Source: Pelomonas sp047654785
GTDB taxonomy: Bacteria; Pseudomonadota; Gammaproteobacteria; Burkholderiales; Burkholderiaceae_C
Direction: 5' to 3'
Length of the DNA stretch: 64,000 nt
Assembly: GCF_047654785.1 (NCBI RefSeq)
Contig: NZ_JASGKQ010000002.1
Location: 682,001 to 746,000, forward strand
The translations under genes and the position numbers were made by a program. The notes under the pieces are model-generated. The model was not told the origin of the DNA. It searched no databases and was given only the letters and a program-made list of their open reading frames with translations. This document shows, one piece after another, positions 48,792 to 57,710 of the stretch; position 1 is the first letter of the stretch, and every line of letters starts with the position of its first letter.

Positions 48792-49978
48792 ACAAGCCGA
48801 ACCGGGCGCTGACCGTCATCCTGATGACGCTGCTGCTGGACGCCGTGGGCATGAGCCTGGTGCTGCCCATCCTGCCGGGCCTGCTGCGCGAGCTGGCCGG
48901 TGCCGACGCCACCAGCCGGCACTACGGTGCGCTGCTGGCCGTCTATGCGGCGATGCAGTTCCTGTTCGCGCCGGTGCTGGGGGCACTCAGCGACCGCTTC
49001 GGCCGCCGGCCGGTGCTGCTGGCGTCGCTGGCCGGCGCGGCGGCGGACTATGTGCTGATGGCGCTCGCGCCCAGCCTGGCCTGGCTCTACGTCGGCCGCG
49101 TGCTGTCGGGCATCACCGGCGCGAGCATGGCCGTCGGCACGGCCTACATCACCGACGTGACGCCCGAGCCCGAGCGCGCCAAGCGCTACGGCCAGATGGG
49201 CGCGGCGCTGGGCCTGGGCTTCGTCGCCGGGCCGCTGATCGGCGGCGTGCTGGGCGAATGGTCGCTGCGCGCGCCCTTCGTCGCGGCGGCCGTCATGAAT
49301 GCGCTGAACCTGGCGCTGGCCTGGGTGGCGCTGCCCGAGTCCAACCGGCACCGCACGGCGCGGCTGGCCTGGGCCAAGCTGAACGCCTTCTCGGCGCTGC
49401 ACCGCCTGAGCGGCCGGCCGCCGCTGCTGCCGCTGGTGGGCGTGTTCGCGGTCGTCGCCTTGGTGTCGCAGGTGCCGGGCTCGCTGTGGGTCCTCTACGG
49501 CCAGGAGCGCTTCGGCTGGAGCGCCTGGGTGGCCGGCCTGTCGCTGGCCTGCTATGGCGCGCTGCACGCGGCCTCGCAGGCCTTCGTCACCGGGCCGATG
49601 GTGGCGCGCCTGGGCGAGCGTCGCGCGCTGCTGGCGGGCATGGCGGCGGACGGCCTGGGCTTCGCCGGCATGGGCGTGGCCGTGGCGGGCTGGATGCCGT
49701 TCGCGCTGCTGCCGCTGTTCGCGGCCGGCGGGTTGGCGCTGCCGGCCCTGCAGGCGCTGCTGGCGCGGCAGGTGGACGAGCGGCACCAGGGCGAGCTGCA
49801 GGGCACGTTGGCGAGCCTGAACAGCCTGATCGGCATCGCCGGGCCGCTGGCCGCCACGGCGGGCTTCGCGGCGACGCAGCACGCCTGGCCGGGTGCGGTG
49901 TGGGGGGTGGCGGCCGTGGTCTATCTGCTGGCGTTGCCGCTGCTGTTCAGTCGCAGGGCGCGCGCCGCGCCGCCTTGA
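48782..49978 (+). CDS. TetA-like MFS tetracycline/drug efflux transporter
   Basis: 398 residues, twelve helices, the length of TetA(A). APVLGALSDRFGRRPVLLASLAGAA is the loop motif A of Tet pumps; LLDAVGMSLVLPILPGLLREL and LLARQVDERHQGELQGTLA also follow TetA closely. It should exchange a drug-metal complex for protons. Whether tetracycline is the natural substrate is unproven. Divergent from its TetR repressor with 42 bp between starts. The last 32 bp overlap arfB. Confidence 0.9.
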   Translation: MIENKPNRALTVILMTLLLDAVGMSLVLPILPGLLRELAGADATSRHYGALLAVYAAMQFLFAPVLGALSDRFGRRPVLLASLAGAAADYVLMALAPSLAWLYVGRVLSGITGASMAVGTAYITDVTPEPERAKRYGQMGAALGLGFVAGPLIGGVLGEWSLRAPFVAAAVMNALNLALAWVALPESNRHRTARLAWAKLNAFSALHRLSGRPPLLPLVGVFAVVALVSQVPGSLWVLYGQERFGWSAWVAGLSLACYGALHAASQAFVTGPMVARLGERRALLAGMAADGLGFAGMGVAVAGWMPFALLPLFAAGGLALPALQALLARQVDERHQGELQGTLASLNSLIGIAGPLAATAGFAATQHAWPGAVWGVAAVVYLLALPLLFSRRARAAPP

Positions 49979-50351
49979 TGCCGCTGCGTTTGGCCTTGCC
50001 TTCCAGCCGGCGCTGCTGCGAGCCGTAGGTCGGCTTCGTCGCGCGCCGCGCCTTGGGCACGTGGGCAGCGGCCTGCACGAGTTCGAGGAGCCGGGCCACC
50101 GCGTCCGCGCGGTTGCGGTCCAGGCTCCGCGAGTCCTGCGCCTTGATGACGACGACGCCGTCGGCGCTGATGCGCTGGTCGGGCCAGGCCAGCAGCCGCG
50201 CCTTCACGGCCTCGGGCAGGCTGGAGGCGCGGATGTCGAAGCGCAGGTGGGCCGCGCTGCTGACCTTGTTGACGTTCTGGCCGCCGGGGCCGCTGGCGCG
50301 GATGGCGCTGAAGTCCAGCTCCGCCGCCGGCGGCTGCCAGCGCAGCGCCAT
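49947..50351 (-). CDS. arfB: Alternative ribosome-rescue factor B (peptidyl-tRNA hydrolase)
   Basis: 134 residues. ASGPGGQNVNKVSSAAHLRFD contains the GGQ tripeptide that hydrolyses peptidyl-tRNA; the basic tail (RLEGKAKRSGIKAARR) enters the empty mRNA channel of stalled ribosomes. It rescues non-stop ribosomes independently of tmRNA. It starts 2 bp after the GlsB-like gene and overlaps the convergent efflux gene by 32 bp. Confidence 0.95.
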   Translation of the reverse strand: MALRWQPPAAELDFSAIRASGPGGQNVNKVSSAAHLRFDIRASSLPEAVKARLLAWPDQRISADGVVVIKAQDSRSLDRNRADAVARLLELVQAAAHVPKARRATKPTYGSQQRRLEGKAKRSGIKAARRAPCD

Positions 50352-50353
50352 GC

Positions 50354-50617
50354 TCAGCTGGAGCTGCCGCCGATGCCGCGCAGCTTGCCGACGATGAACA
50401 GCAGCACCACGGCGCCCAGCACCGAGGCGATCCAGCCGGCGCCTTCGCCGACGTGGTACCAGCCGAACTGCTGGCCCACGAAGCCGGCGACGAAGCTGCC
50501 GGCGATGCCCAGCAGGCTGGTCAGGATCCAGCCCATCTTCTGTTCGCCGGGCATCACGAAGCGGGCGAGCGCGCCGACGATCAGGCCGACGATGAGGGTA
50601 CCGAGCAGTTGCATCAT
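50354..50617 (-). CDS. GlsB/YeaQ/YmgE-family membrane protein
   Basis: 87 residues, three helices. LIVGLIVGALARFVMPGEQK and GWILTSLLGIAGSFVAGFVGQ are the family pattern, formerly called transglycosylase-associated. Small stress-linked inner-membrane protein of unknown function. AGGAGA seven bases before the first of two ATGs supports the start at 50617. Confidence 0.93.
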   Translation of the reverse strand: MMQLLGTLIVGLIVGALARFVMPGEQKMGWILTSLLGIAGSFVAGFVGQQFGWYHVGEGAGWIASVLGAVVLLFIVGKLRGIGGSSS

Positions 50618-50653
50618 GGTGGTTTCTCCTGGGAGGAAAGGTGTGGAAAGGGC

Positions 50654-51766
50654 TCAAGTATGGGTGACGGGCACCCGCGGCGCCACGGCGCACATCAGCT
50701 CGTAGCCGATGGTGCCGGCGGCGCAGGCCACCGCGTCGATGGGGAGGCGGGTGGCCTGGCCGCCCACGGCGGGGCCTTCGCCCCACAGCGTCACCTCGCT
50801 GCCAAAGCCGCTGCCGGGCAGGGCGCTCAGGTCCACGGCCAGCATGTCCATGCTGACCCGGCCCAGCGTGCGCGTCCGGGCGCCGTCCACCAGCACCGGC
50901 GTGCCGGTGGGCGCGTGGCGCGGGTAGCCGTCGGCGTAGCCGCAGGCGACGATGCCCACCCGCGTGGCGCGCTCGGCGGTGTAGGCGCTGCCGTAGCCCA
51001 CCGTGTCGCCGGGCTGCAGTTGCTGCACGCCGATGATCTTGGAGCGCAGCGTCATCGCCGGGCGCAGGCCCCAGTGGGCGGCGTCGTGCTCGGGGAAATC
51101 CGGCACGCCGCCGTAGCACAGGATGCCGGCGCGCACCCAGTCCAGCGCGGTGCGGCCGGCATGGCGCAGCGTCGCGGCGCTGTTGGCGATGGAGCGCTCG
51201 CCGGCCAGGCCGTCGGTCGCGGCCCCGAAGGCGGCCAGCTGGTGGGCGATGCCGTCGGCGCCCTGGCGCAGCGCGTCGGCGTCGGAGAAATGCGTCATCA
51301 GCGCGATCTCGTCCACCTGCGGCAGCGCCTGCAGCCGCGCGTAGGCGGCGCGGAAGGCGGCCGGCGCGAAGCCGAGGCGGTTCATGCCCGAGTTCAGCTT
51401 CAGGAACACGCGGTGCGGCTCGTGCGTCTTGTGCATGGCCAGCCAGTCGATCTGCTGCTCGCAGTGCACCGCGTGCCAGAGCTTGAGGCGCGAGCACAGC
51501 TCCAGGTCGCGCGGCTCGAACACGCCTTCCAGCAGCAGGACGGGGCCGCGCCAGTCCAGCGCGCGCAGCCGCTCGGCCTCGGCCAGGTCGATGCAGGCGA
51601 AGCCGTCGGCCGCGCGCAGGCCCGGGTAGGCGCGCTCGATGCCGTGGCCGTAGGCATTGGCCTTGACGACCGCCCAGACGCGGGCGTTGGGGGCCTGGGC
51701 GCGGGCGCGGGCGAGGTTGTGCGCGAGGGCGCCGGTGTGGACGAGGGCTTCGATCGGGCGGGGCAT
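50654..51766 (-). CDS. alr: Alanine racemase
   Basis: 370 residues. Lys35 in VVKANAYGHG binds PLP; the opposite-face Tyr is in VGYGSAYTA; FLKLNSGMNRLGF and RVSMDMLAVDL are conserved barrel segments. It makes D-alanine for peptidoglycan. Note the D-amino acid genes 5 kb downstream. Starts close to a TATAAA box (51820-51825) that faces the other way, toward lplT. Confidence 0.95.
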   Translation of the reverse strand: MPRPIEALVHTGALAHNLARARAQAPNARVWAVVKANAYGHGIERAYPGLRAADGFACIDLAEAERLRALDWRGPVLLLEGVFEPRDLELCSRLKLWHAVHCEQQIDWLAMHKTHEPHRVFLKLNSGMNRLGFAPAAFRAAYARLQALPQVDEIALMTHFSDADALRQGADGIAHQLAAFGAATDGLAGERSIANSAATLRHAGRTALDWVRAGILCYGGVPDFPEHDAAHWGLRPAMTLRSKIIGVQQLQPGDTVGYGSAYTAERATRVGIVACGYADGYPRHAPTGTPVLVDGARTRTLGRVSMDMLAVDLSALPGSGFGSEVTLWGEGPAVGGQATRLPIDAVACAAGTIGYELMCAVAPRVPVTHT

Positions 51767-51819
51767 GCGCCGTATTTTGCGGGCAGGACGGCGCCCCGGG
51801 GCCGGCCGGGGGCGCGTGC

Positions 51820-51825
51820 TATAAA
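51820..51825 (+). promoter_or_regulatory. Possible -10 box of lplT
   Basis: TATAAA, five of six to consensus, after a GC-rich inverted repeat (51791-51816), 69 bp before the lplT start. The -35 region would fall inside the inverted repeat. Confidence 0.45.
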
Positions 51826-51893
51826 CCGCCGCCGCCCGCTCGCTCGTCGGCTTTTTTGCTTTTGGCTCCCCTGTCAGGATCGCACTCCGGTCG

Positions 51894-53186
51894 ATGAAAC
51901 GCGGCTTCTACACCATCATGTCGGCGCAGTTCTTCAGCTCGCTGGCTGATAACGCGCTGTTCGTCGCCGCGGTGGAGCTGCTGCGCACCTCCGGCTCGGC
52001 CGACTGGCAGGGCGCGGCCCTGGTGCCGATGTTCGCGCTCTTCTACGTCGTGCTCGCGCCCTTCGTCGGCGCCTTCGCCGACGCGGTGCCCAAGGGCCGG
52101 GTGATGTTCTTCTCGAACAGCATCAAGGTCGTGGGCTGCCTGATGATGCTGTTCGGCACCCACCCGCTGGCGGCCTACGCCATCGTCGGCCTGGGGGCGG
52201 CGGCCTACTCGCCGGCCAAGTACGGCATCCTGACCGAGCTGCTGCCGCCGTCGCAGCTCGTCAAGGCCAACGGTTGGATCGAGGGCCTGACCATCGCGTC
52301 CATCATCCTCGGCGTGCTGCTGGGCGGCCAGCTGATCGGCGACCGCCTCTCCACGCTGCTGCTGGCGGTGGACCTGCCACTGATCGACACCGGCATCGAC
52401 ACCGCGCCCGAGGCGGCCATCGCCAGCCTGGTGGGGCTGTACGTCGTCGCGGCGCTGTTCAACCTGCGCATCCCGCGCACCGAGGCGCCGCTGCAGCCGC
52501 TGGCGCACGGCCTGGTCGGCCTGGTGCGCGACTTCTCGACCTGCAACAGCCGGCTGTGGCAGGACAAGCTGGGCCAGATCTCGCTGTCCACCACCACGCT
52601 GTTCTGGGGCGTCAGCGGCAACCTGCGCTACATCGTGCTGGCCTGGGCCGCCGCGGCGCTGGGCTACGGCACGCAGCAGGCGTCGTCGCTGGTGGGCGTG
52701 GTCGCCATCGGCACGGCGGTGGGGGCGGTGGTGGCGTCGGTGTACTGCCGGCTGGACCGCGCCACCTCGGTCATCCCGCTGGGCATCGCGATGGGCCTGC
52801 TGGTGATCGCGATGAACTTCATCCACAACGTCTGGATCGCCGCGCCCTTCCTGGTGCTGCTGGGCGGCATCGGCGGCTACCTGGTGGTGCCGATGAACGC
52901 GCTGCTGCAGCACCGCGGCCACAACCTGATGGGCGCCGGCCGCAGCATCGCGGTGCAGAACTTCAACGAGCAGGCCTGCATCCTGGGCCTGGGCGCGTTC
53001 TACACGGCGATGACGCGCTTCGGCCTGTCGGCCTTCGGCGCGATCACCATCTTCGGCGTCGTCGTGGCCGGCACGATGTGGTGGATCAAGCGCTGGCACC
53101 AGCGCAACCTGCGCGAGCACCGGGAAGAGGTCGAGCACCTGCTGGACGTGGCCCGCTCGGACGACCTGAAGCCCGTCGACAGATAA
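51894..53186 (+). CDS. lplT: Lysophospholipid transporter LplT
   Basis: 430 residues, twelve helices. MKRGFYTIMSAQFFSSLADN is the LplT start, followed by ALFYVVLAPFVGAFADAVPKG-type motif A and YSPAKYGILTELLPPSQLVKANG, distinctive of the family. It flips lysophospholipids across the inner membrane for re-acylation. The acyltransferase/acyl-ACP synthetase partner (Aas) is neither fused nor adjacent. Confidence 0.95.
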   Translation: MKRGFYTIMSAQFFSSLADNALFVAAVELLRTSGSADWQGAALVPMFALFYVVLAPFVGAFADAVPKGRVMFFSNSIKVVGCLMMLFGTHPLAAYAIVGLGAAAYSPAKYGILTELLPPSQLVKANGWIEGLTIASIILGVLLGGQLIGDRLSTLLLAVDLPLIDTGIDTAPEAAIASLVGLYVVAALFNLRIPRTEAPLQPLAHGLVGLVRDFSTCNSRLWQDKLGQISLSTTTLFWGVSGNLRYIVLAWAAAALGYGTQQASSLVGVVAIGTAVGAVVASVYCRLDRATSVIPLGIAMGLLVIAMNFIHNVWIAAPFLVLLGGIGGYLVVPMNALLQHRGHNLMGAGRSIAVQNFNEQACILGLGAFYTAMTRFGLSAFGAITIFGVVVAGTMWWIKRWHQRNLREHREEVEHLLDVARSDDLKPVDR

Positions 53187-53217
53187 GAGAAGAGGCCGGG
53201 CATCGCCCGTTCCCCAG

Positions 53218-53272
53218 TGACTCCCACGGATCCGGCTCCGCCGGTCCGCCGGGAGTGCCCCCTTGAGGGGGT
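53218..53272. repeat. Palindromic repeat of a second type (copy D), probable bidirectional terminator
   Basis: GGATCCGGC/GCCGGTCC hairpin followed by CCCCC-TTGA-GGGGG, located between the convergent ends of lplT and the SGNH gene. It shares the C/G hairpin idea with the other repeats but not their other blocks. Confidence 0.6.
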
Positions 53273-53275
53273 GGG

Positions 53276-54229
53276 CTAGCTCTTCCGGCCCTTGCGGCCG
53301 GGCGCCGGCTGGATCAGGTGCCGGCCCTCCAGCACCATCTCGATGGCCTCGCTCCACGCGCGGGCGATCTTGAAGCAGCCGCTGTGGTTCAGGTGGATCT
53401 CGTTGTGCCAGTCGCCGCTGATGCCGGTGGAGCCCGGCGCGGCCAGCGCCAGCGGCACGGCGGTGGAGTCGAACACGAACAGGCCGGGGAAGCCCTCCTT
53501 GTCCGCCGCCATGTCCTTGAGCAGCTGCGCGAGGTGGAACACCATCAGCCGGCTCACGGCCGCCCAGTCGGCGGCGGGCACGCCGTAGGCCTTCATCGCC
53601 GGGTACAGCCAGGGGCCGCTGGCGGCGCCCAGGTCGTCGTTGCTCTCGGCGCCGGCCGGGCGCGGCATGGGCACGGCGTAGCAGTGCATGAACACCGGCT
53701 TGCCCGCCGACGGTCCCTGGTCGCGCAGCGACAGCAGGTGCTTGACGTTGGTGCGCAGGTAGCCGGCATACGTGGCCCAGCCGGGCTCGGAGAAATAGCG
53801 CGCCACGCCGGCCGACGGCGGCCCCCATTCCGTCTGGCGGCGCAGCAGGCGCAGCTCCAGCGGGATGGGCTGGCCGGCGCCGTCCAGCGCCGGGGTGCGC
53901 GCGGCGGCGATCAGGTCGTTGCCGCCCATGGACAGCAGCACGCCGTCCCAGGCCGGGGCGCCGGGGCCGGCGAGCAGCTGCACGAAGTCGGGGCTGGATG
54001 CCAGGTCCACCAAGTGCGAGAGCGCATTGCCCGTGCCGGCGCAGTTCACCGCCGCGGCGCGGCCCTTGAAGACCAGCTCCTGCAGCAGGTTCGCGTGGGC
54101 GTTGAGCTTGGCGCGCGCGTTCGAGAACCACGAATCGCCCTGGGCCAGCAGCTTCCAGCGGAAGGCGCCGAGCTCGGGCGGGGTTGCGCGGCCCAGGTCG
54201 GCCGGGGTGAAGCAAGCCAGATGGTCCAT
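53276..54229 (-). CDS. SGNH-type hydrolase-like protein
   Basis: 317 residues, no signal peptide. The four SGNH blocks can be picked out: GDSWFSN (Ser), a Gly in CAGTGNAL, GGNDLI (Asn) and DWHNEIHLN (Asp/His pair). Order and spacing fit a GDSL/SGNH esterase, with a longer middle part (YPAMKAYGVPAADWAAVS). Substrate unknown; lipase-like or carbohydrate-esterase activity is possible. Divergent from glutathione peroxidase. Confidence 0.75.
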   Translation of the reverse strand: MDHLACFTPADLGRATPPELGAFRWKLLAQGDSWFSNARAKLNAHANLLQELVFKGRAAAVNCAGTGNALSHLVDLASSPDFVQLLAGPGAPAWDGVLLSMGGNDLIAAARTPALDGAGQPIPLELRLLRRQTEWGPPSAGVARYFSEPGWATYAGYLRTNVKHLLSLRDQGPSAGKPVFMHCYAVPMPRPAGAESNDDLGAASGPWLYPAMKAYGVPAADWAAVSRLMVFHLAQLLKDMAADKEGFPGLFVFDSTAVPLALAAPGSTGISGDWHNEIHLNHSGCFKIARAWSEAIEMVLEGRHLIQPAPGRKGRKS

Positions 54230-54361
54230 GAACGTGGGTGGGTCAGAGGGGCGGCGTGTGAAGTCCGCGCGATTGGAAGGCCAGCCGCGCGGCCGGCGCC
54301 ATGCTACAAACCCTCAAGCACCCGGCGCCCGCTTCGGCGCCGCTTTTCTAGGGAGAAGCCC

Positions 54362-54853
54362 ATGAGCGACAGCGTCTTCGACTTCCACGCCACCGCCATC
54401 CACGGCGAGCCCGCCGACCTCGCCACCCAGCGGGGCAAGGTGCTGCTCATCGTCAACACCGCCAGCGAATGCGGCTTCACGCCGCAGTTCAAGGGCCTGG
54501 AGCAGCTGTGGCAGGACTACGGCCCGCGCGGCCTCGTCGTCATCGGCTTCCCGAGCAACGAGTTCGGCGGCCAGGACCCGGGCAGCAACGACCAGATCGC
54601 GTCCTTCTGCGAGATGAACTACGGCGTCAGCTTCCCGATGATGGAGAAGGTCAAGGTCAACGGCGCCGAGGCCCACCCGCTGTGGCAGTTCCTGAAGCGC
54701 GAGAAGCCCGGCTTCCTTGGCACCGAGGCGATCAAGTGGAACTTCACGAAGTTCCTCGTCGGCCGCGACGGCCAGGTGCTCAAGCGCTACGCGCCCAACG
54801 ACGCGCCGGAGAAGCTGCGCGGTGACATCGAGGCGGCGTTGAAGGCGGGTTGA
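54362..54853 (+). CDS. Glutathione peroxidase (Cys type)
   Basis: 163 residues. The active centre is intact: Cys37 in NTASECGFTPQ (Cys instead of selenocysteine), Gln in FPSNEFGGQDPG, and the WNFTKF Trp/Asn. It reduces hydroperoxides with thioredoxin or glutathione in the cytoplasm. Its stop overlaps the start of a DUF1993 fragment. Confidence 0.95.
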   Translation: MSDSVFDFHATAIHGEPADLATQRGKVLLIVNTASECGFTPQFKGLEQLWQDYGPRGLVVIGFPSNEFGGQDPGSNDQIASFCEMNYGVSFPMMEKVKVNGAEAHPLWQFLKREKPGFLGTEAIKWNFTKFLVGRDGQVLKRYAPNDAPEKLRGDIEAALKAG

Positions 54854-55101
54854 GCGAGGCAGGCGGTGCTCTGGCCCTCGCCATCGCCACGCCCGCCGAG
54901 CGCCACTTGCGCAACGGCGATCCCATCGTTGTCGAGCGGGTGGGACATCGGCGTCGATTCCTGGCGTCGGCCTTCGTCGATCGCTACGTGACCCCGAACG
55001 CCTACTTCCATCTGGCCATGATCCATGCCCTGCTGCGGGCTTGCGGGGCGCGCGTCGGCAAGGCCGACTTCGAAGGCCCGCCGGTGTACACCGTCGATTG
55101 A
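54850..55101 (+). pseudogene. C-terminal fragment of a DUF1993-family gene
   Basis: The frame opens at TTG overlapping the peroxidase stop and codes 83 residues. From about residue 25 it matches the end of DUF1993 proteins: VDRYVTPNAYFHLAMIHALL then ARVGKADFEG, corresponding to the family's final helices and GKADF terminus. The family is normally about 170 residues, so the N-terminal half is missing and the upstream sequence is peroxidase coding DNA. Probably a remnant; a translated short form cannot be excluded since the overlap would allow coupling. Confidence 0.65.
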
Positions 55102-55174
55102 GGGGCTGCTGACGGGCACGGCCGCTGGGTCGCCTGGCTCGGATAATCCCGGCTCTTCCAAGGAGCCCAGCCCC

Positions 55175-56368
55175 ATGTTCCAGCACGTCGATGCCTACGC
55201 CGGCGACCCCATCCTGAGCCTCAACGAGGCGTTCCAGAAAGACCCGCGCGCCGGCAAGATCAACCTGTCCATCGGCATCTATTTCGACGACGACGGCCGC
55301 ATCCCGATGCTGCCCTCGGTGCGCGCGGCCGAGCTGGCCGTCGTCGAGGCGGCCGGCGCGCGGCCCTACCTGCCGATGGAGGGCGCGGCCAACTTCCGCG
55401 GCGCCGTGCAGGCGCTGCTGTTCGGGGCCGCCCACCCGGCCCTCGCGGCCGGCCGCATCGCCACCATCCAGGGCGTCGGCTCCAGCGGCGGCCTCAAGGT
55501 TGGCGCGGACTTCCTGAAGCGCTACTTCCCCGACAGCAGGATCCACCTCTCCGACCCGACCTGGGACAACCACCGCGCGGTGTTCGAGGGCTCCGGCCAT
55601 GTGTGCGAGAACTACCCGTACTACGACCCGGCCACCGGCGGCCTGCGCTTCGACGAGCTGCTGGCGCACTTCAGGCAGCTGCCCGCGCGCAGCATCGTCG
55701 TGCTGCACGCCTGCTGCCACAACCCGACCGGCGTGGACCTGACGCAGGACCAGTGGCGCGCGCTCGTGCCCGTCATCCGCGAGCGCGGCCTGCTGCCCTT
55801 CCTGGACCTGGCCTACCAGGGCTATGGCGACGGCCTGGAGGAAGACGCCTTCGCACCGCGCCTGCTGGCCGACGAGGGCCTGCCCTTCCTGATCGCCAAC
55901 AGCTTCTCCAAGAGCATGAGCCTGTACGGCGAGCGCTGCGGCGCGCTCAGCGTGGTCTGCCCCGACGCCGCGCAGGCCGCGCTGGTGCTGGGCCAGCTGA
56001 AGTTCATGATCCGCCGCAACTACTCCAACCCGCCGCTGCACGGCGGCCAGGTCGTCGCCAAGGTGCTGACCGACCCGGCGCTGCGCGCGATGTGGGAGGC
56101 CGAGGTGGCCGGCATGCGCGGCCGCATCCAGGCGATGCGCCGGCAGTTGCACGACGTGCTCGCGGCCAAGCTGCCGGGCCGCGACTTCGGCTACTTCCTG
56201 ACGCAGCGCGGCATGTTCAGCTACACCGGCCTGACGCCGGAGCAGGCCGAGCGGCTGAAGACCGACTTCGGCGTCTACATCCTGCGCTCCGGCCGCATGT
56301 GCGTGGCCGGGCTGAACACGCGCAACGTCGAGGCCACCGCCGAGGCGATGGCGGCCGTGCTCGCCTGA
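55175..56368 (+). CDS. Aromatic amino acid aminotransferase (class I, AspC/TyrB type)
   Basis: 397 residues. Lys246 in NSFSKSMSLYGERCG binds PLP; HACCHNPTGVDLT and LDLAYQGYGDGLEEDA are the AspC/TyrB hallmarks, and RSGRMCVAGLN carries the carboxylate-binding Arg. TyrB-like rather than AspC by the run SIGIYFDDDGRIPML, but both substrates are possible. AAGGAG lies 9 bases before the ATG and a GATAAT box (55142-55147) may be its -10. Confidence 0.92.
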   Translation: MFQHVDAYAGDPILSLNEAFQKDPRAGKINLSIGIYFDDDGRIPMLPSVRAAELAVVEAAGARPYLPMEGAANFRGAVQALLFGAAHPALAAGRIATIQGVGSSGGLKVGADFLKRYFPDSRIHLSDPTWDNHRAVFEGSGHVCENYPYYDPATGGLRFDELLAHFRQLPARSIVVLHACCHNPTGVDLTQDQWRALVPVIRERGLLPFLDLAYQGYGDGLEEDAFAPRLLADEGLPFLIANSFSKSMSLYGERCGALSVVCPDAAQAALVLGQLKFMIRRNYSNPPLHGGQVVAKVLTDPALRAMWEAEVAGMRGRIQAMRRQLHDVLAAKLPGRDFGYFLTQRGMFSYTGLTPEQAERLKTDFGVYILRSGRMCVAGLNTRNVEATAEAMAAVLA

Positions 56369-56459
56369 ACCCATGGTTATGGCAGCCGCCGCCGCTTTCA
56401 TTGGCAGCGGCTGACGCGCCTCTTTACCCTGCCCGGCAGCAACAAGAGCCAGGGACAGG

Positions 56460-57710
56460 ATGAAGCATTGCGTGGTGATCGGCGGCGGCGTGGTGGGCCT
56501 CACCACCGCCTGGGCGCTGCTGGAGCGCGGCCATGCGGTGACGCTGGTCGAGCGCGGCGGCGCCGTGGCCCAGGGCGCGAGCCGGGCCAACGGCGGGCAG
56601 CTCAGCTACCGCTACGTGTCGCCGCTGGCCGATGCCGGCGTGCCGCAGAAGGCGCTGCGCTGGCTGCTCGACCCGGACGGCCCGCTGCGCTTCAAGCCCG
56701 AGGCGCGCTGGGCGCAGTGGTCCTGGCTGATCGCCTTCCTGCGCAACTGCCGCGGCCCGGTCAACCGGCGCGCCACCGAACGGCTGCTGGCGCTGGGCGC
56801 CTACAGCCAGGCCGCGTTCGCGCGGCTGCAGGCCGAGGCCGCGCTGGGCGACAGCATCGCGCTGCGCGCGCCGGGCAAGCTGGTCGTCTACCGCCAGCCG
56901 GCCGAGTTCGCCCGCGTGGCCGCGCGCGTCCGTGCGCAGGACGGCGGCGTCGAGCAGGCGCTGTCGCCGCGCGACTGCGTGGCCCTGGAGCCCGCGCTCG
57001 CCGACACCGAGGCCGCGCTGGCCGGCGGCATCTTCACGCCCGGCGAGGCGGTGGCCGACTGCCACGCCTTCTGCCAGGCGCTGTTCGCGCGGCTGCAGGC
57101 CCACCCCCGCTTCACCGGCCGGCTGGACGCCCAGGCCGACGGCTTCCTCGCCGGCCCGGGCGGCGCGGTGGCGGGCGTGCGCACTCCGGCGGGCGAGGTG
57201 CCGGCCGATGCCGTCGTGCTCGCCGCCGGCCTGCACAGCCGTGCGCTGGCGGCGGGCGTCGGCGTGGCGCTGCCGCTGTACCCGCTGAAGGGCTACAGCC
57301 TCACCGCGCCCATCGCCGGCGGCCACCGGCCGCCCGAGGTCAGCGTGACCGACTTCGAGAAGAAGATCCTCTACGCCCGGATCGGCAACGAACTGCGCGT
57401 GGCCGCGATGGTGGACCTGGTGGGCGACGACACCCGCCTGGACACCGGCCGGCTGGCCTCGCTGCAGCGCAGCGTGCGCGCCACCTTCCCGCACGCGGCG
57501 GACTACGACCGCGCCACGCCCTGGGCGGGCCTGCGCCCGGCCACGCCCGGCGGCGCGCCCATCCTCGGCGCCTGCGGCGTGCCGGGGCTGTGGCTGAACG
57601 TGGGCCATGGCGCGCTGGGCTTCACCTTCTCGTTCGCCACCGCCGACATCGTGGCCGAACTGGTGTCCGGCCGCGCCAGCCCCTTGCCGCTGGACGGCCT
57701 GAGCCTGTGA
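56460..57710 (+). CDS. dadA: D-amino acid dehydrogenase
   Basis: 416 residues, DAO/FAD fold. FAD motif VVIGGGVVGLTTAWAL, then ANGGQLSYRYVSPLAD as in DadA, KGYSLTAPI and LRPATPGGAPILG near the end. It deaminates D-amino acids, chiefly D-alanine, passing electrons to the quinone pool at the inner membrane. The stop overlaps the next gene by GTGA. No dadX racemase beside it, but alr lies upstream in the window. Confidence 0.93.
   Translation: MKHCVVIGGGVVGLTTAWALLERGHAVTLVERGGAVAQGASRANGGQLSYRYVSPLADAGVPQKALRWLLDPDGPLRFKPEARWAQWSWLIAFLRNCRGPVNRRATERLLALGAYSQAAFARLQAEAALGDSIALRAPGKLVVYRQPAEFARVAARVRAQDGGVEQALSPRDCVALEPALADTEAALAGGIFTPGEAVADCHAFCQALFARLQAHPRFTGRLDAQADGFLAGPGGAVAGVRTPAGEVPADAVVLAAGLHSRALAAGVGVALPLYPLKGYSLTAPIAGGHRPPEVSVTDFEKKILYARIGNELRVAAMVDLVGDDTRLDTGRLASLQRSVRATFPHAADYDRATPWAGLRPATPGGAPILGACGVPGLWLNVGHGALGFTFSFATADIVAELVSGRASPLPLDGLSL

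Noticed and set aside
51791..51857. GC-rich inverted repeat and T run between alr and lplT as a terminator
   Set aside because: The T run (51852-51857) is about 36 bp away from the hairpin, and no gene on that strand ends there.
54850..54852. TTG as an authentic start of a complete gene overlapping glutathione peroxidase
   Set aside because: The protein matches only the C-terminal part of DUF1993, so truncation explains it better.
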